A stretch of DNA of 36,124 nt, taken from CAZHZT01 sp964537285. GTDB lineage: Bacteria > Bacteroidota > Bacteroidia > Chitinophagales > Saprospiraceae. Within the stretch, counting starts at the first letter, position 1, and every line of letters begins with the position of its first letter. Made by a program: the position numbers and the translations under genes. Positions 16,901-24,552 of the stretch are shown here, in pieces. The stretch spans positions 1-36,124 of the forward strand of contig CAZHZT010000052.1 in NCBI GenBank assembly GCA_964537285.1, in the 5' to 3' direction. The notes under the pieces were generated by a model that was not told where the DNA came from, ran no database searches, and saw only the letters and a program-made list of their open reading frames with translations.

Positions 16901-18370
16901 TTAAGACTGTTTATTTTTTACTTTTTCCCAAAGGCTATCAATGAGTTGGCGGCTAATTTTGTAAGAATACTGAAACAGGCTGTGATCATTAATAGGTCTG
17001 ACAAACCTCGTTTTCTCTCCAGAAGGACCTTCGGATTCCTGTTGTTTCCCTTTAGAAAGATCGTTGGTCATATCCCCCAGAGCATTATTGATATGCTCTG
17101 GACGAAGTTTTCCATCTTTTATAAATTGCTGGACCTCATCGAACATTTTAATAACCTCACCTCTGTTAATTTTTAAGGGCGGTAGCCTGAATTCTTGCTT
17201 CTTATCGCCAATCAGTTCATAACTTTTCCCAAAAATAATCTGGTTTTCAGGTAGGCCAACCTCTTTATAACCTAGTAGCATTGGCGGAATACGAGCGATC
17301 AGATCTTTGTTATTGATATGCAAGTAGGTTCTATCGGCCCAAAAGTGATTAAAAGCATTGGCAAACACTGCATCTCCCACTAAAGGAGAACCATATAGAT
17401 AAATCCCATTGACGGAAAGAAAACCTTCTTCAGCCAGTTTATAAGCGAATAATTGAGCCAAAGCACCTCCCAGGCTATGCCCCATGACATAAACTCTACG
17501 GTCTTTACCATTTGCAAGCATTATTTCCAGTATATCCTTCTTTACATATTGGAATGCTTCATTAAACCCATTGTGAATTTCACCCTCAAAATCTTCAGAT
17601 GGCGTTCTTACAAACTTAAGATCCTGAACTAAATCCTTTAAATTACTTGTTCCTCTGAAACAAAGCACAACATAATCGGGGAAAATAGCCACAAAAGCCT
17701 GAGTATCCCAGGTTTTGTCTTCAATCCAGTGGAAGGCTTTTTCGCCGAGGCCCCAATATTTCAGTTGAGCTTCTACGTATTCAGGTTCGTAGTAAGCTAA
17801 TTCAGAGAAATGAGCAAAGCGCAGTGCTTTTGCAAATGAATAGGTCGATTGCTCGAATTCAAACTTGAAAATATTGGAAAGAAGGACTTTATCCATTTCG
17901 TAACGAAAATCGTTGACTTTTTTACCGACTTCCCGTAGTTGTTCTACAGAGCTTAAGTTACGCTCTTCACCAGGCCAGTTGAAAATGGACTTTGTACCAG
18001 AACCTCCTTTAAGTTCATATCGCTCAGGAAGCTGGCTACGAATAAGAAAATTGGGTACATAGGGTCTTTGCTCTGCTTTTCCTAAGGTTACGCCCAAAGG
18101 AAGGGCATACTTTTCAATCCACTCTTCAATATTTAAAGGTTCATGTTCATGGCTTTTCTTCGGAACTGAATTATCCGTGTTGATAACCAGATACGAATAA
18201 GCGCTTTGAAACATTTCTTCTTGATTAAAATTTTCTTTTAGAAGTCTTTTGTACAAAAGAAGGGTTTCTGCTAAAGCAGGCTCTGAGCTGCGCAAATCAA
18301 GCAGGTAGGCATCCTGATTGGTTGCATCCAAAAAACAATACACGGCGGTTTTAAAAGAAGAATAATCCAT
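16901..18370 (-). CDS. Class 3 lipase-like alpha/beta hydrolase
   Basis: A 489-residue protein whose C-terminal half is a fungal-type lipase_3 domain: oxyanion-side stretch VVLCFRGTSNLKDLVQDL (about 233-251), nucleophile elbow GHSLGG with Ser299, then YGSPLVGDAVFANAF and HINNKDLIARIPP, whose Asp356 is the probable acid. The catalytic histidine is not certain; His474 in INDHSLFQYSY is the best candidate. The first 180 residues form a helical region I do not recognise, and no signal peptide is present, so it may be cytoplasmic or exported in a non-classical way. It starts only 12 bases from an ATG of the divergent small gene. Confidence 0.85.
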   Translation of the reverse strand: MDYSSFKTAVYCFLDATNQDAYLLDLRSSEPALAETLLLYKRLLKENFNQEEMFQSAYSYLVINTDNSVPKKSHEHEPLNIEEWIEKYALPLGVTLGKAEQRPYVPNFLIRSQLPERYELKGGSGTKSIFNWPGEERNLSSVEQLREVGKKVNDFRYEMDKVLLSNIFKFEFEQSTYSFAKALRFAHFSELAYYEPEYVEAQLKYWGLGEKAFHWIEDKTWDTQAFVAIFPDYVVLCFRGTSNLKDLVQDLKFVRTPSEDFEGEIHNGFNEAFQYVKKDILEIMLANGKDRRVYVMGHSLGGALAQLFAYKLAEEGFLSVNGIYLYGSPLVGDAVFANAFNHFWADRTYLHINNKDLIARIPPMLLGYKEVGLPENQIIFGKSYELIGDKKQEFRLPPLKINRGEVIKMFDEVQQFIKDGKLRPEHINNALGDMTNDLSKGKQQESEGPSGEKTRFVRPINDHSLFQYSYKISRQLIDSLWEKVKNKQS

Positions 18371-18469
18371 TGGAGTTATTGATGATAATTACACCAATTA
18401 AACTTCTCAGAACAAATTATCCGCTCTATAGAGCTCCCGGAACCTAGCTCAAACAGTGAAGGAGCAGAA

Positions 18470-18730
18470 GTGATCATTGAAACGGAAGGGTCTGTTTTTA
18501 ATGAGTTCCTCGAACAATCGCTCTATGTTGTTTATACTACTACAGATGGCGATGATGGCTGGGTTGAACTTTACGATAAAAAGGGAAATGCCCTGGGTTT
18601 CTGCCGGACATTCATAGAGCTTGTTGAATTTGGACCTAAAGATTTTATCCGTGGATTTACTGAAAACTTTGGATTGCCGGATGATTTGGAGTCAAGAACG
18701 GACGATTCCATTTTTGATTGGGGAGCCTGA
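18470..18730 (+). CDS. Small hypothetical protein, start uncertain
   Basis: At least 86 residues, acidic, no signal peptide, no family recognised (ETEGSVFNEFLEQSLYVVYT). The only standard start is GTG at 18470, but the frame stays open without a stop back to 18389 and reads convincingly there (SIELPEPSSNSEGAEV). An ATG at 18382 opens a different frame (MIITPIKLLRTNYPLYR) that stops at about 18447. The two pieces join into one plausible protein if a single base was lost or gained near 18420-18440. The hairpin at 18733 ends the unit. Confidence 0.65.
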   Translation: MIIETEGSVFNEFLEQSLYVVYTTTDGDDGWVELYDKKGNALGFCRTFIELVEFGPKDFIRGFTENFGLPDDLESRTDDSIFDWGA

Positions 18731-18732
18731 AT

Positions 18733-18772
18733 AATAGGCTTGTTCTGCAGAAGCAGAACAAGCCTATTAAAA
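18733..18772 (+). terminator. Intrinsic terminator
   Basis: A perfect 16-base-pair stem AATAGGCTTGTTCTGC / GCAGAACAAGCCTATT around AGAA, followed by an A-rich stretch; on the minus strand a T-run follows. It closes the small gene at 18470. Confidence 0.75.
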
Positions 18773-18788
18773 AACTTCGATTAAAACC

Positions 18789-18819
18789 TTTGAACCTATC
18801 AATCCTTTTCCTAATTTTG
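18789..18819 (+). promoter_or_regulatory. Consensus Bacteroidota promoter
   Basis: TTTG at 18789-18792, exactly 19 bases, then TAATTTTG at 18812-18819: a full match to both boxes. It would give the 18937 gene a leader of about 110 bases. Confidence 0.72.
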
Positions 18820-18936
18820 TGAATCATGCTTAGAAACAAGCACGGCCATCCTATCGTATAAAATAATTATCGCTTTTCACAGGCAGTTATACTCCATAGG
18901 TTATCAAAGAATTAAGACCAAAAGAGGTTTCGCAAG

Positions 18937-19263
18937 ATGAATGAGAAAACTAAACATGAAATAGGAAAATTATCATATAAAAACGGTGCAACGAGAGGAA
19001 CTTATACATTAAATTGCAATTTAATAAACTCCGCTAGTATTTCGTTTACCTTGCTTGATGAATCTGGCCGTGTTCACTGGCAAGAGAAATCACCTCAAGC
19101 TCCGGGTCCGTCATCAATTGAGCTGAACATCCCTTCGTCCTTGAAGAAAGGTAGTTACAACCTTTGGATAGATGTAGAAGGCCAGGTAAAGATTCGTTCC
19201 CTTACTATTAATGGTGATTCTAATGAAGGATTATTAGAAAGAATTAAAAAGCTTTTTTCTTAA
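18937..19263 (+). CDS. Small beta-sandwich-like hypothetical protein
   Basis: 108 residues without a signal peptide or membrane segment; function unknown. The body looks like a small beta-sandwich: NLINSASISFTLLDESGRV, then SLKKGSYNLWIDVEGQVKIR. This order (structural strand, turn, GxYxLxI, then a strand like KIRSLTI) resembles a T9SS type A sorting domain without the protein it would normally follow. The resemblance is by eye and may be chance. A strong promoter precedes it and it converges with the CAP-domain gene, with no clear hairpin between them. Confidence 0.7.
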   Translation: MNEKTKHEIGKLSYKNGATRGTYTLNCNLINSASISFTLLDESGRVHWQEKSPQAPGPSSIELNIPSSLKKGSYNLWIDVEGQVKIRSLTINGDSNEGLLERIKKLFS

Positions 19264-19304
19264 GTACTCTGTAACCTACCCATGTCAATTTTTTATAATT
19301 TCTC

Positions 19305-19892
19305 CTAATCAAAACACTCTATTGGCTCCCCTTCTTGATCAAGCTCAGTTCCGAACCAAACCATAGCAAAATTTCCATAAATGCCTACTCCAATGGCATT
19401 CCACTGTTTATCTTTCCAAATCCCTCTGTTAATAACTACTTCATTGTGAAGCCTGCTGCTTTTCCAGTTAAAAAAAGCATTTTGCGCATTCATTGGGTAG
19501 GTGGAAGCAGTAGCAATTTCAAAGCCATAACCATTGTAAGAAGTCATCTCTTTGGGTTTATCCCACATACATTTCGCCCGGCTATGGTCAGGCGTGTAAC
19601 AGCAGCTACTCCAATCACCTTTTTTGGACCAACTATGCAGATTACATCCATTTTTTAAATGGGGCTGGTTATTTTGTAAGTCTATACAATGTTGCTGAGC
19701 GACAAAAGTAAGCGATTTGGATAATGGAATGTTGGGGAGGCCTTTCGATTTTCTGTATTCATCAATAGCCTTGTAAAGTTCCATTTCTTCCTGACTTACG
19801 CAAATTTCTTCTTCAAACTGAAGAGGTTTTTCATTACAAGGTTGCTCAAGTATTGAAAAGAGACCAAGAATAATGGCAATAAAAATATTCAT
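19305..19892 (-). CDS. CAP/SCP-like domain secreted protein
   Basis: A 195-residue protein with a signal peptide (MNIFIAIILGLFSILEQ; a cysteine follows, but the lipobox is poor) and a CAP-superfamily domain: ELYKAIDEYRKSKGLPNIP, LTFVAQQHCIDLQ, the histidine in CNLHSWS, FNWKSSRLHNEVVI with the second histidine, and IGVGIYGNFAMVWFG at the end. Several extra cysteines (CCYTPDHSRAKC) could form disulfides. CAP proteins of bacteria have varied or unknown roles. Confidence in the fold is good, in function low. Confidence 0.8.
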   Translation of the reverse strand: MNIFIAIILGLFSILEQPCNEKPLQFEEEICVSQEEMELYKAIDEYRKSKGLPNIPLSKSLTFVAQQHCIDLQNNQPHLKNGCNLHSWSKKGDWSSCCYTPDHSRAKCMWDKPKEMTSYNGYGFEIATASTYPMNAQNAFFNWKSSRLHNEVVINRGIWKDKQWNAIGVGIYGNFAMVWFGTELDQEGEPIECFD

Positions 19893-19965
19893 AAAAATAT
19901 GTTTGGGTTAATTACCCCAAGTTAACGCTCCCGGCTCGTCTTAAATTATATCGATAGTGGATGAA

Positions 19966-20032
19966 CAGGCCGTTAGGCCTGCTTTAAGGGCTTCCTAAAT
20001 TAATTTCGACCAAATGAAATCATCTGGAACCA
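19966..20032. repeat. GATGATTTCATTTGGT-family element that forms the 3' end of a gene
   Basis: Bases 19998-20032 match the end repeat found at 61-92, 10748, 25850-25882 and 35990. To its left is the palindrome CAGGCCGTTAGGCCTG, which has a counterpart in the 25773-25882 copy, in the same arrangement. The last residues of the truncated gene at 19995-20252 are encoded by this element. Confidence 0.75.
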
Positions 20033-20252
20033 TTTTAGTGATGGTAAAGTAAGGCTGATGAAAACCTTGAGTGATTACACGCTCACCATTTTGAATCGTT
20101 GTTACAGCGATCTCTCCCAATGTCCAGTCTATTTTCATAGAAGTTCCCTGGAAAGATTCTCCTGCAGAAGCAATCACTTCAGGACTAACAGATTGCGCAT
20201 TTAAGACCACAGCACTAATAATTGTGAAAATAAAAGTTAAAGTTTTCTTCAT
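19995..20252 (-). CDS. Truncated remnant of a secreted T9SS-type protein
   Basis: 85 residues. A signal peptide (MKKTLTFIFTIISAVVLNAQ) is followed by a stretch typical of small Bacteroidota secreted proteins (SPEVIASAGESFQG, WTLGEIAVTTI, GERVITQGFHQP). In relatives this leads into a type A sorting domain with PNP and a closing KLVV motif. Here, after FTITK, the frame runs into the dispersed repeat and ends MVPDDFIWSKLI, residues read from repeat sequence. The gene therefore seems to have lost its C-terminal half when the element arrived, and the product should not be exported by the type IX system. Confidence 0.7.
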   Translation of the reverse strand: MKKTLTFIFTIISAVVLNAQSVSPEVIASAGESFQGTSMKIDWTLGEIAVTTIQNGERVITQGFHQPYFTITKMVPDDFIWSKLI

Positions 20253-20344
20253 GATAATTGATTTTGAAGTTATTATTTGACTGTTATTAAGAATAAAGTT
20301 TATTGAAGATCTAAATTTCCATTCATATATTTTAAATTATATTT

Positions 20345-20529
20345 AGGGATCAGGAAAATAATACCCTACCCATTTTACTTGTCCTTTTTTCCTCAGGCTG
20401 TGTTGGAAAGCCTCGCCGTACCTTTGGGTCCCGAAGGCATTCGGGACAAGTTATGCCTACGTTTTCCGCCTAGCCTGAGAAAAAAATTACTTCGCAAAAT
20501 TTGGGTAGCTTATTAATTGCCTAATCCCT
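20345..20529 (-). repeat. 185-base palindromic element, copy 2 (inverted)
   Basis: The exact reverse complement of copy 1 at 11103-11287, same length, same AGGGAT(C/T)AGG ends. Its right end supplies the last codons of the frameshifted SnoaL-like gene (GLGN then stop). The neighbouring bases differ from those at copy 1. Confidence 0.9.
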
Positions 20530-20912
20530 TAAATCGATTTATACGCCAGCCCTTGTTTGTTTTATTCAGATGAAGGTCATAGGTTCCAACAAATTCCCTG
20601 GTATGACCATTAGTGGCCGCTTTTTTTAAAATGGGTAGCCGTCGCATAAGCAAAAACAAGCGCCTCATCGTCTTTGGTTTTTACCAGGTAATTTCCTGCA
20701 AGGTGATTCACAGCATCCAAGCCATCAAACCCCTTTTCCCACATTACACAAATTTCTTTTGCAGTAGTATCGATGGCCTCTCCTCCTAGCGAAGACATAT
20801 CGAGGTGCACATTTTCTGTGAACACCTCATTCTGCAAACCCAACCAATCCTGATCGTCGGTAAAAATAAAAAGCTTATTTACGATTTCAATAATTTCTTC
20901 TCTCGTAGTCAT
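20513..20912 (-). pseudogene. SnoaL-like (NTF2 superfamily) gene with a one-base frameshift
   Basis: The start at 20912 (MTTREEIIEIVNKLFIF) is chosen because codons further upstream come from a palindromic repeat. The first 97 residues show the NTF2-like layout: N-terminal helices, DWLGLQNEVFTENVHLDMSS, and the strand ALVFAYATATHFKK. At an A7 run (20621-20627 on the plus strand as T7) the frame then stops early. Skipping one base restores GHTREFVGTYDLHLNK and NKGWRINRFK, the expected last strands, ending inside the 185-base element. Restored length is about 132 residues, normal for the family. Substrate unknown. It could be a true pseudogene, a phase-variable gene, or a sequence error in the homopolymer. 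Confidence 0.75.
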
Positions 20913-20942
20913 CTTGTTGAGTTTAAATATTATCTTTGAAAT

Positions 20943-21127
20943 AAGTAGTTCACGGAAATAAACTGTATAAACTATCGATTCCCTTGGCAGGAAGGTTTTT
21001 GAGTTGGAGATCGACACTTTTTTGGGATTTTTCGAAGAAAAATCCCAAAAAAGTGTCGATCTCCAAACGAAAAATGCTTCTACAGCGGGCAAAGATTATT
21101 TATATAGTCTATTTCCGTGAACTACTT
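20943..21127. repeat. 185-base palindromic element, second type
   Basis: Ends AAGTAGTTCACGGAAATA and its inverse TATTTCCGTGAACTACTT. The inner arms pair perfectly over about 27 bases on each side (GGAGATCGACACTTTTTTGG and complement) around a centre near 21036; the zones between are imperfectly paired. No coding sense, although reading frames run through it and add false N-terminal residues to the SnoaL-like frame. Confidence 0.85.
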
Positions 21128-21249
21128 AAACAGGCTTGCAAGATCTTAAAATTGTCTAATTTTTCGAAAAATAGCAAAAAATCATCAACATTGAAAGAGC
21201 GTAAAGTAACTTTATGCTTTCAACTTTCACATTTTCAACTCGATAACCT

Positions 21250-21531
21250 ATGTCTGTAACATCTATTCATTCTACTTCGTCTCATGCTCTTATTCGTTCC
21301 TGGCAAGCATTCCTTAATGGGCAAGGCTTTTCAGCTGTTTCTGCTGACGGATACTGGGGCAATCATACTATTACAGCTACCAAAGCTTTTCAGAAAGCCA
21401 ATAACTTAACCGCTGATGGGATTGTAGGCCCTGACAGCTCCTCTATCCCAGGTGTTGGCCATTGTGACCGCAGTGTTTTTAATGGTTCAGCTGATGAGCT
21501 AAAAACTTTTTGGGAGAAGCATGCTGTTTAA
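21250..21531 (+). CDS. Small peptidoglycan-binding-domain protein
   Basis: 93 residues, almost all of them a PG_binding_1-like domain: HALIRSWQAFLNGQGF, ADGYWGNHTITATKAFQK, NNLTADGIVGPDS. The tail GSADELKTFWEKHAV is helical. There is no signal peptide and no catalytic domain, unlike the usual use of this module. It is followed after 9 bases by the YwaF-like membrane protein gene, so the two are probably co-transcribed. Function unknown; a cytoplasmic decoy or a protein exported with help from elsewhere are both possible. Confidence 0.78.
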   Translation: MSVTSIHSTSSHALIRSWQAFLNGQGFSAVSADGYWGNHTITATKAFQKANNLTADGIVGPDSSSIPGVGHCDRSVFNGSADELKTFWEKHAV

Positions 21532-21540
21532 AATAAAGCC

Positions 21541-22248
21541 ATGAGGCATTTCACTTTTTTCACTTACAACAAAGACTTTGACACTTTTGGTACACAACAT
21601 TTGGTAGTGCTAGGTATAAGCTTTTTTCTGTGCATAGCTCTCCCCTACTTCGCTAAGCATAACCTTAGTGCTAAGCGACAGCTTTGGCTCTCACGGATTA
21701 TGGCGCTATGGATCTCTTTTGGGGCTTTTAATTACATCTTTATTCTACTTCTGCTGGGCGATTTTAACTATAAAACCGACCTGCCATTTGATGTTTGTAA
21801 TTTTACTGCTGCTATTCTGCCTTTTATCATGTGGAAGCCAACAAAACGGGTGCATGAAATACTCTATTTCTGGATATTAGCCGGAACCATGCAAGGCATT
21901 ATTACTCCGCATTTGTATAATGGCTTTCCAAATTTTATTTTCATAAAATATTGGACAGTTCATGGTGGTTTAGTGGTTTATGCGATTTATATCACCTATG
22001 TTTTTGGGTTTAAGCCCACTATAAGAAGCATTTGGAAAGCATTTATACTGCTTCTAGGGTATTTAGTAGTGATCTATTTTATCAACTTGCTTTTGGGGTC
22101 AAACTATGCCTATGTGGTTCACAAACCGCCGACTTCTTCAGTGTTAGATTATTTTGGACCCTGGCCGGTGTATATTTTTGTAGGGGCTACACTTGGGCTT
22201 CTGTTATTTTTTATAGTGTACGCACCATTAGAATTGAAGAAAAAATAG
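21541..22248 (+). CDS. YwaF-like (TIGR02206 type) integral membrane protein
   Basis: 235 residues with about seven hydrophobic segments, inner membrane. The layout matches the TIGR02206/YwaF family: TQHLVVLGISFFLCI near the N-terminus, LPFDVCNFTAAILPFIMW in the middle, and WTVHGGLVVYAIYI and GPWPVYIF near the end. The biochemical role of this family is not known to me. Its stop codon TAG overlaps a GTTCTTTGACA motif that leads into the C39 exporter gene 81 bases on. Confidence 0.85.
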   Translation: MRHFTFFTYNKDFDTFGTQHLVVLGISFFLCIALPYFAKHNLSAKRQLWLSRIMALWISFGAFNYIFILLLLGDFNYKTDLPFDVCNFTAAILPFIMWKPTKRVHEILYFWILAGTMQGIITPHLYNGFPNFIFIKYWTVHGGLVVYAIYITYVFGFKPTIRSIWKAFILLLGYLVVIYFINLLLGSNYAYVVHKPPTSSVLDYFGPWPVYIFVGATLGLLLFFIVYAPLELKKK

Positions 22249-22312
22249 TTCTTTGACAAATTGTGTGGATATCCAAAAAGTAAAATGGGATAGTAGACTT
22301 TATTCTGAAATA
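22248..22312 (+). promoter_or_regulatory. GTTCTTTGACAAATTGTG motif plus a 22-base repeat, upstream of the C39 exporter
   Basis: The motif at 22248-22265 matches those at 25686 and 35950 over 18 bases and resembles a boxA antitermination site. The 22 bases at 22291-22312 also occur at 8588-8609, before the thioredoxin-SPOR gene. Role inferred only. Confidence 0.45.
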
Positions 22313-22329
22313 GTTGTTATATTACAAAA

Positions 22330-24528
22330 ATGAAGCGCACATTCCCCATCTTCCGTCAACATGATCAGACCGACTGCGGCCCGGTCTGCCTGAAAATGAT
22401 CACAGCATTTTTGGGGCAATTTTATACTTTGGAAAACTTACGGGAGCTTTGTCAAGTCAATAAAGAAGGGGTTTCCTTGTATGCGCTTCGCGAAGCAGCA
22501 GAGCAAATTGGCTTTGAAACTCTAAGCATAAAAGTCCCCTACACTTCCACTTCAGAAGAGCTACCCGCTCTCCTGTCGGTACCTATACCTTGCATTGCTT
22601 ATTGGCAGGGTAAACATTTTTTAGTGGTATACAAAGTCAGTAAGAAATTTGTATGGGTAGCCGACCCTGCGAAAGGGAAGCTTAAGCTAAAACGCAAGAT
22701 ATTCGAACAAGGATGGCTTAGTAAGGATGGCCAGGGAACGCTGTTGCTTTTAGAACCCACTGCTCATTTCCCAAAAATTTCAGAAGAAAAAAAAGAAAGG
22801 CATGGATGGGGCACCTTGCTTACCTACTTTTCCGCTTACCGAAAGCCGATTAGTTTTTTAATAATCGGATTACTGATAACCAGCTTGATACAACTCATCC
22901 TTCCCTTTCTCACCCAAGCCATCGTAGATATTGGGATCGAGCAGAGGGATATCAACTTTATTTATCTTATTCTGCTTGGGCAGATCATGTTATTTAGCAG
23001 CTATATTATTGCTTCAGCACTTCAAAACTGGCTATTGCTTCAATTAGGTACCCGGATAAATGTTTCCATGATTGCCCATTACATCGTCAAACTCACCAGA
23101 TTACCTATGCGTTTTTTTGATCAGCGCCACATTGGAGATCTCATACAACGAATCAGCGACCACGCCCGGATTGAAGATTTTTTGACGCATGTTGGCCTGA
23201 CCACCTTGTTCTCTATTTTTACATTTTTGGCTTTTTCTATCGTGCTGTTCATTTACGATCTAAGCATTTTTCTGGTATTTCTCACCGGAATATTCCTTTA
23301 TCTTGGATGGATATTTCTCTTTTTAAAACGCCGAAAAACCGTGGATTACGAGCAATTTCAGCACCTCTCCGACCACCAGAACAGCTTGATCGAGATCATT
23401 CGGGGAATGCCGGATATTAAGCTTCAGGGCAGTGAAGAGCAACGGCAGCAAAAATGGATACGCATACAAACCGCTCTTTTTAAAACCAATTTAAAATTAT
23501 TGTCCCTAAACCAGTTTCAGGAAGGAGGCGCTTATTTGATCAATCAATTAAAGGACGTAACCATAACCGTTATAGCAGCCCAAGGTGTCATTAGAGGAAA
23601 GCTAACATTAGGAATGCTTCTTTCCATTCAATACATCATAGGCCAGTTAAACAGTCCTTTATTGAGGATGGTCAATTTCATTCAATCTGCTCAGGATGCC
23701 CGGATTAGCCTGGAACGATTAGCGGAAGTGCATAATAAAAAGGAAGAACTTACCAATAACGAAAGTACTCCTCTTAACATTAATCACCCTGTAGATATAA
23801 AACTAGAGGATCTGCAATTCTCATATTACCGCGCTGATGTCCCGGTGCTTCAGAATATAAACCTCATTATTCCGGCAGGTAAGATAACAGCTTTTGTAGG
23901 TCAAAGTGGAAGTGGAAAAACTACTTTAGCCAAACTCATCCTTGGTTTTTACAAGCCCGATGAAGGGCAAATTAAAATAGGCAATCAACCGCTAAAAAAT
24001 ATCTCTCCAGGTCAATGGCGTAAACATTGTGGGGCAGTACTTCAAAACGGATTCATTTTTTCCGATACAATCGCCTCCAATATCGCCGAAGGGCAAATAT
24101 TGAACATGCAAAAGATCCACAAAGCTCTTGAAGTGGCCCATATTGATGAATTTATAAATACCCTCCCTCAAGGCCCCAATACCCTCACTGGAGAAAAGGG
24201 TATTCAGCTTAGCCAGGGGCAACAACAGCGGCTTCTGATTGCTCGTGCAGTATACAAAAATCCATCCTACCTCATCTTTGACGAAGCCACCAATGCCTTA
24301 GACAGCATCAGCGAGCAACAAATCATTCAAAACCTGAAAAAATTCTTTGCCGGCAAAACGGTCATTATCATTGCCCACCGCTTGAGTACCATTCGTGATG
24401 CCGATCAGATTGTCGTGATCAAGGATGGACAGATCGCGGAGATTGGGCAGCATGAGGCACTATTAAATAATCATGGGCACTATGCAGAATTGGTGAGGGA
24501 ACAAGTAACGGTAAACGGGGAACGGTAA
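22330..24528 (+). CDS. C39 peptidase-containing ABC exporter
   Basis: A 732-residue bacteriocin/peptide-type exporter (PCAT). The N-terminal C39 domain has the full catalytic set: Cys16 in QHDQTDCGPVCLKMI, His96 in GKHFLVVY and Asp112 in VADPAKGK; it cleaves leader peptides, usually after double glycine, during export. A six-helix membrane domain (about 165-470) and an ATPase domain follow: Walker A GQSGSGKTT at 524, signature LSQGQQQR at 627, Walker B YLIFDEATNALD at 644-655, H-loop IAHRLST. No double-glycine precursor, HlyD-type adaptor or modification enzyme is seen next to it, so the substrate must be elsewhere or too small to recognise. The stop codon lies within a two-copy 14-base tandem repeat. 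Confidence 0.93.
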   Translation: MKRTFPIFRQHDQTDCGPVCLKMITAFLGQFYTLENLRELCQVNKEGVSLYALREAAEQIGFETLSIKVPYTSTSEELPALLSVPIPCIAYWQGKHFLVVYKVSKKFVWVADPAKGKLKLKRKIFEQGWLSKDGQGTLLLLEPTAHFPKISEEKKERHGWGTLLTYFSAYRKPISFLIIGLLITSLIQLILPFLTQAIVDIGIEQRDINFIYLILLGQIMLFSSYIIASALQNWLLLQLGTRINVSMIAHYIVKLTRLPMRFFDQRHIGDLIQRISDHARIEDFLTHVGLTTLFSIFTFLAFSIVLFIYDLSIFLVFLTGIFLYLGWIFLFLKRRKTVDYEQFQHLSDHQNSLIEIIRGMPDIKLQGSEEQRQQKWIRIQTALFKTNLKLLSLNQFQEGGAYLINQLKDVTITVIAAQGVIRGKLTLGMLLSIQYIIGQLNSPLLRMVNFIQSAQDARISLERLAEVHNKKEELTNNESTPLNINHPVDIKLEDLQFSYYRADVPVLQNINLIIPAGKITAFVGQSGSGKTTLAKLILGFYKPDEGQIKIGNQPLKNISPGQWRKHCGAVLQNGFIFSDTIASNIAEGQILNMQKIHKALEVAHIDEFINTLPQGPNTLTGEKGIQLSQGQQQRLLIARAVYKNPSYLIFDEATNALDSISEQQIIQNLKKFFAGKTVIIIAHRLSTIRDADQIVVIKDGQIAEIGQHEALLNNHGHYAELVREQVTVNGER

Positions 24529-24536
24529 ACGGGGAA
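24509..24536 (+). repeat. Two-copy 14-base tandem repeat over the exporter stop codon
   Basis: CGGTAAACGGGGAA occurs at 24509-24522 and 24523-24536. The second copy supplies the stop TAA at 24526. Without it the C39 exporter would end slightly later or earlier; the last residues VTVNGER come from this repeat. Confidence 0.8.
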
Positions 24537-24552
24537 CGAGGATTTTTGAGTG

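Noticed and set aside
18826..18861. Short ATG frame MLRNKHGHPIV after the 18789 promoter
   Set aside because: Eleven codons with no ribosome-binding site or conservation evidence; could be a leader peptide but is not supported.
20610..21092. Longer 160-residue start for the SnoaL-like frame
   Set aside because: Its first 59 residues (such as STLFWDFSSKNPKKVSIS) are read from the 185-base palindrome, and a nearly identical peptide is read from the other strand; the family start is MTTREE.
20345..21127. Insertion sequence with transposase
   Set aside because: Inverted ends are present but neither element has a reading frame for a transposase; they are treated as non-autonomous palindromes.
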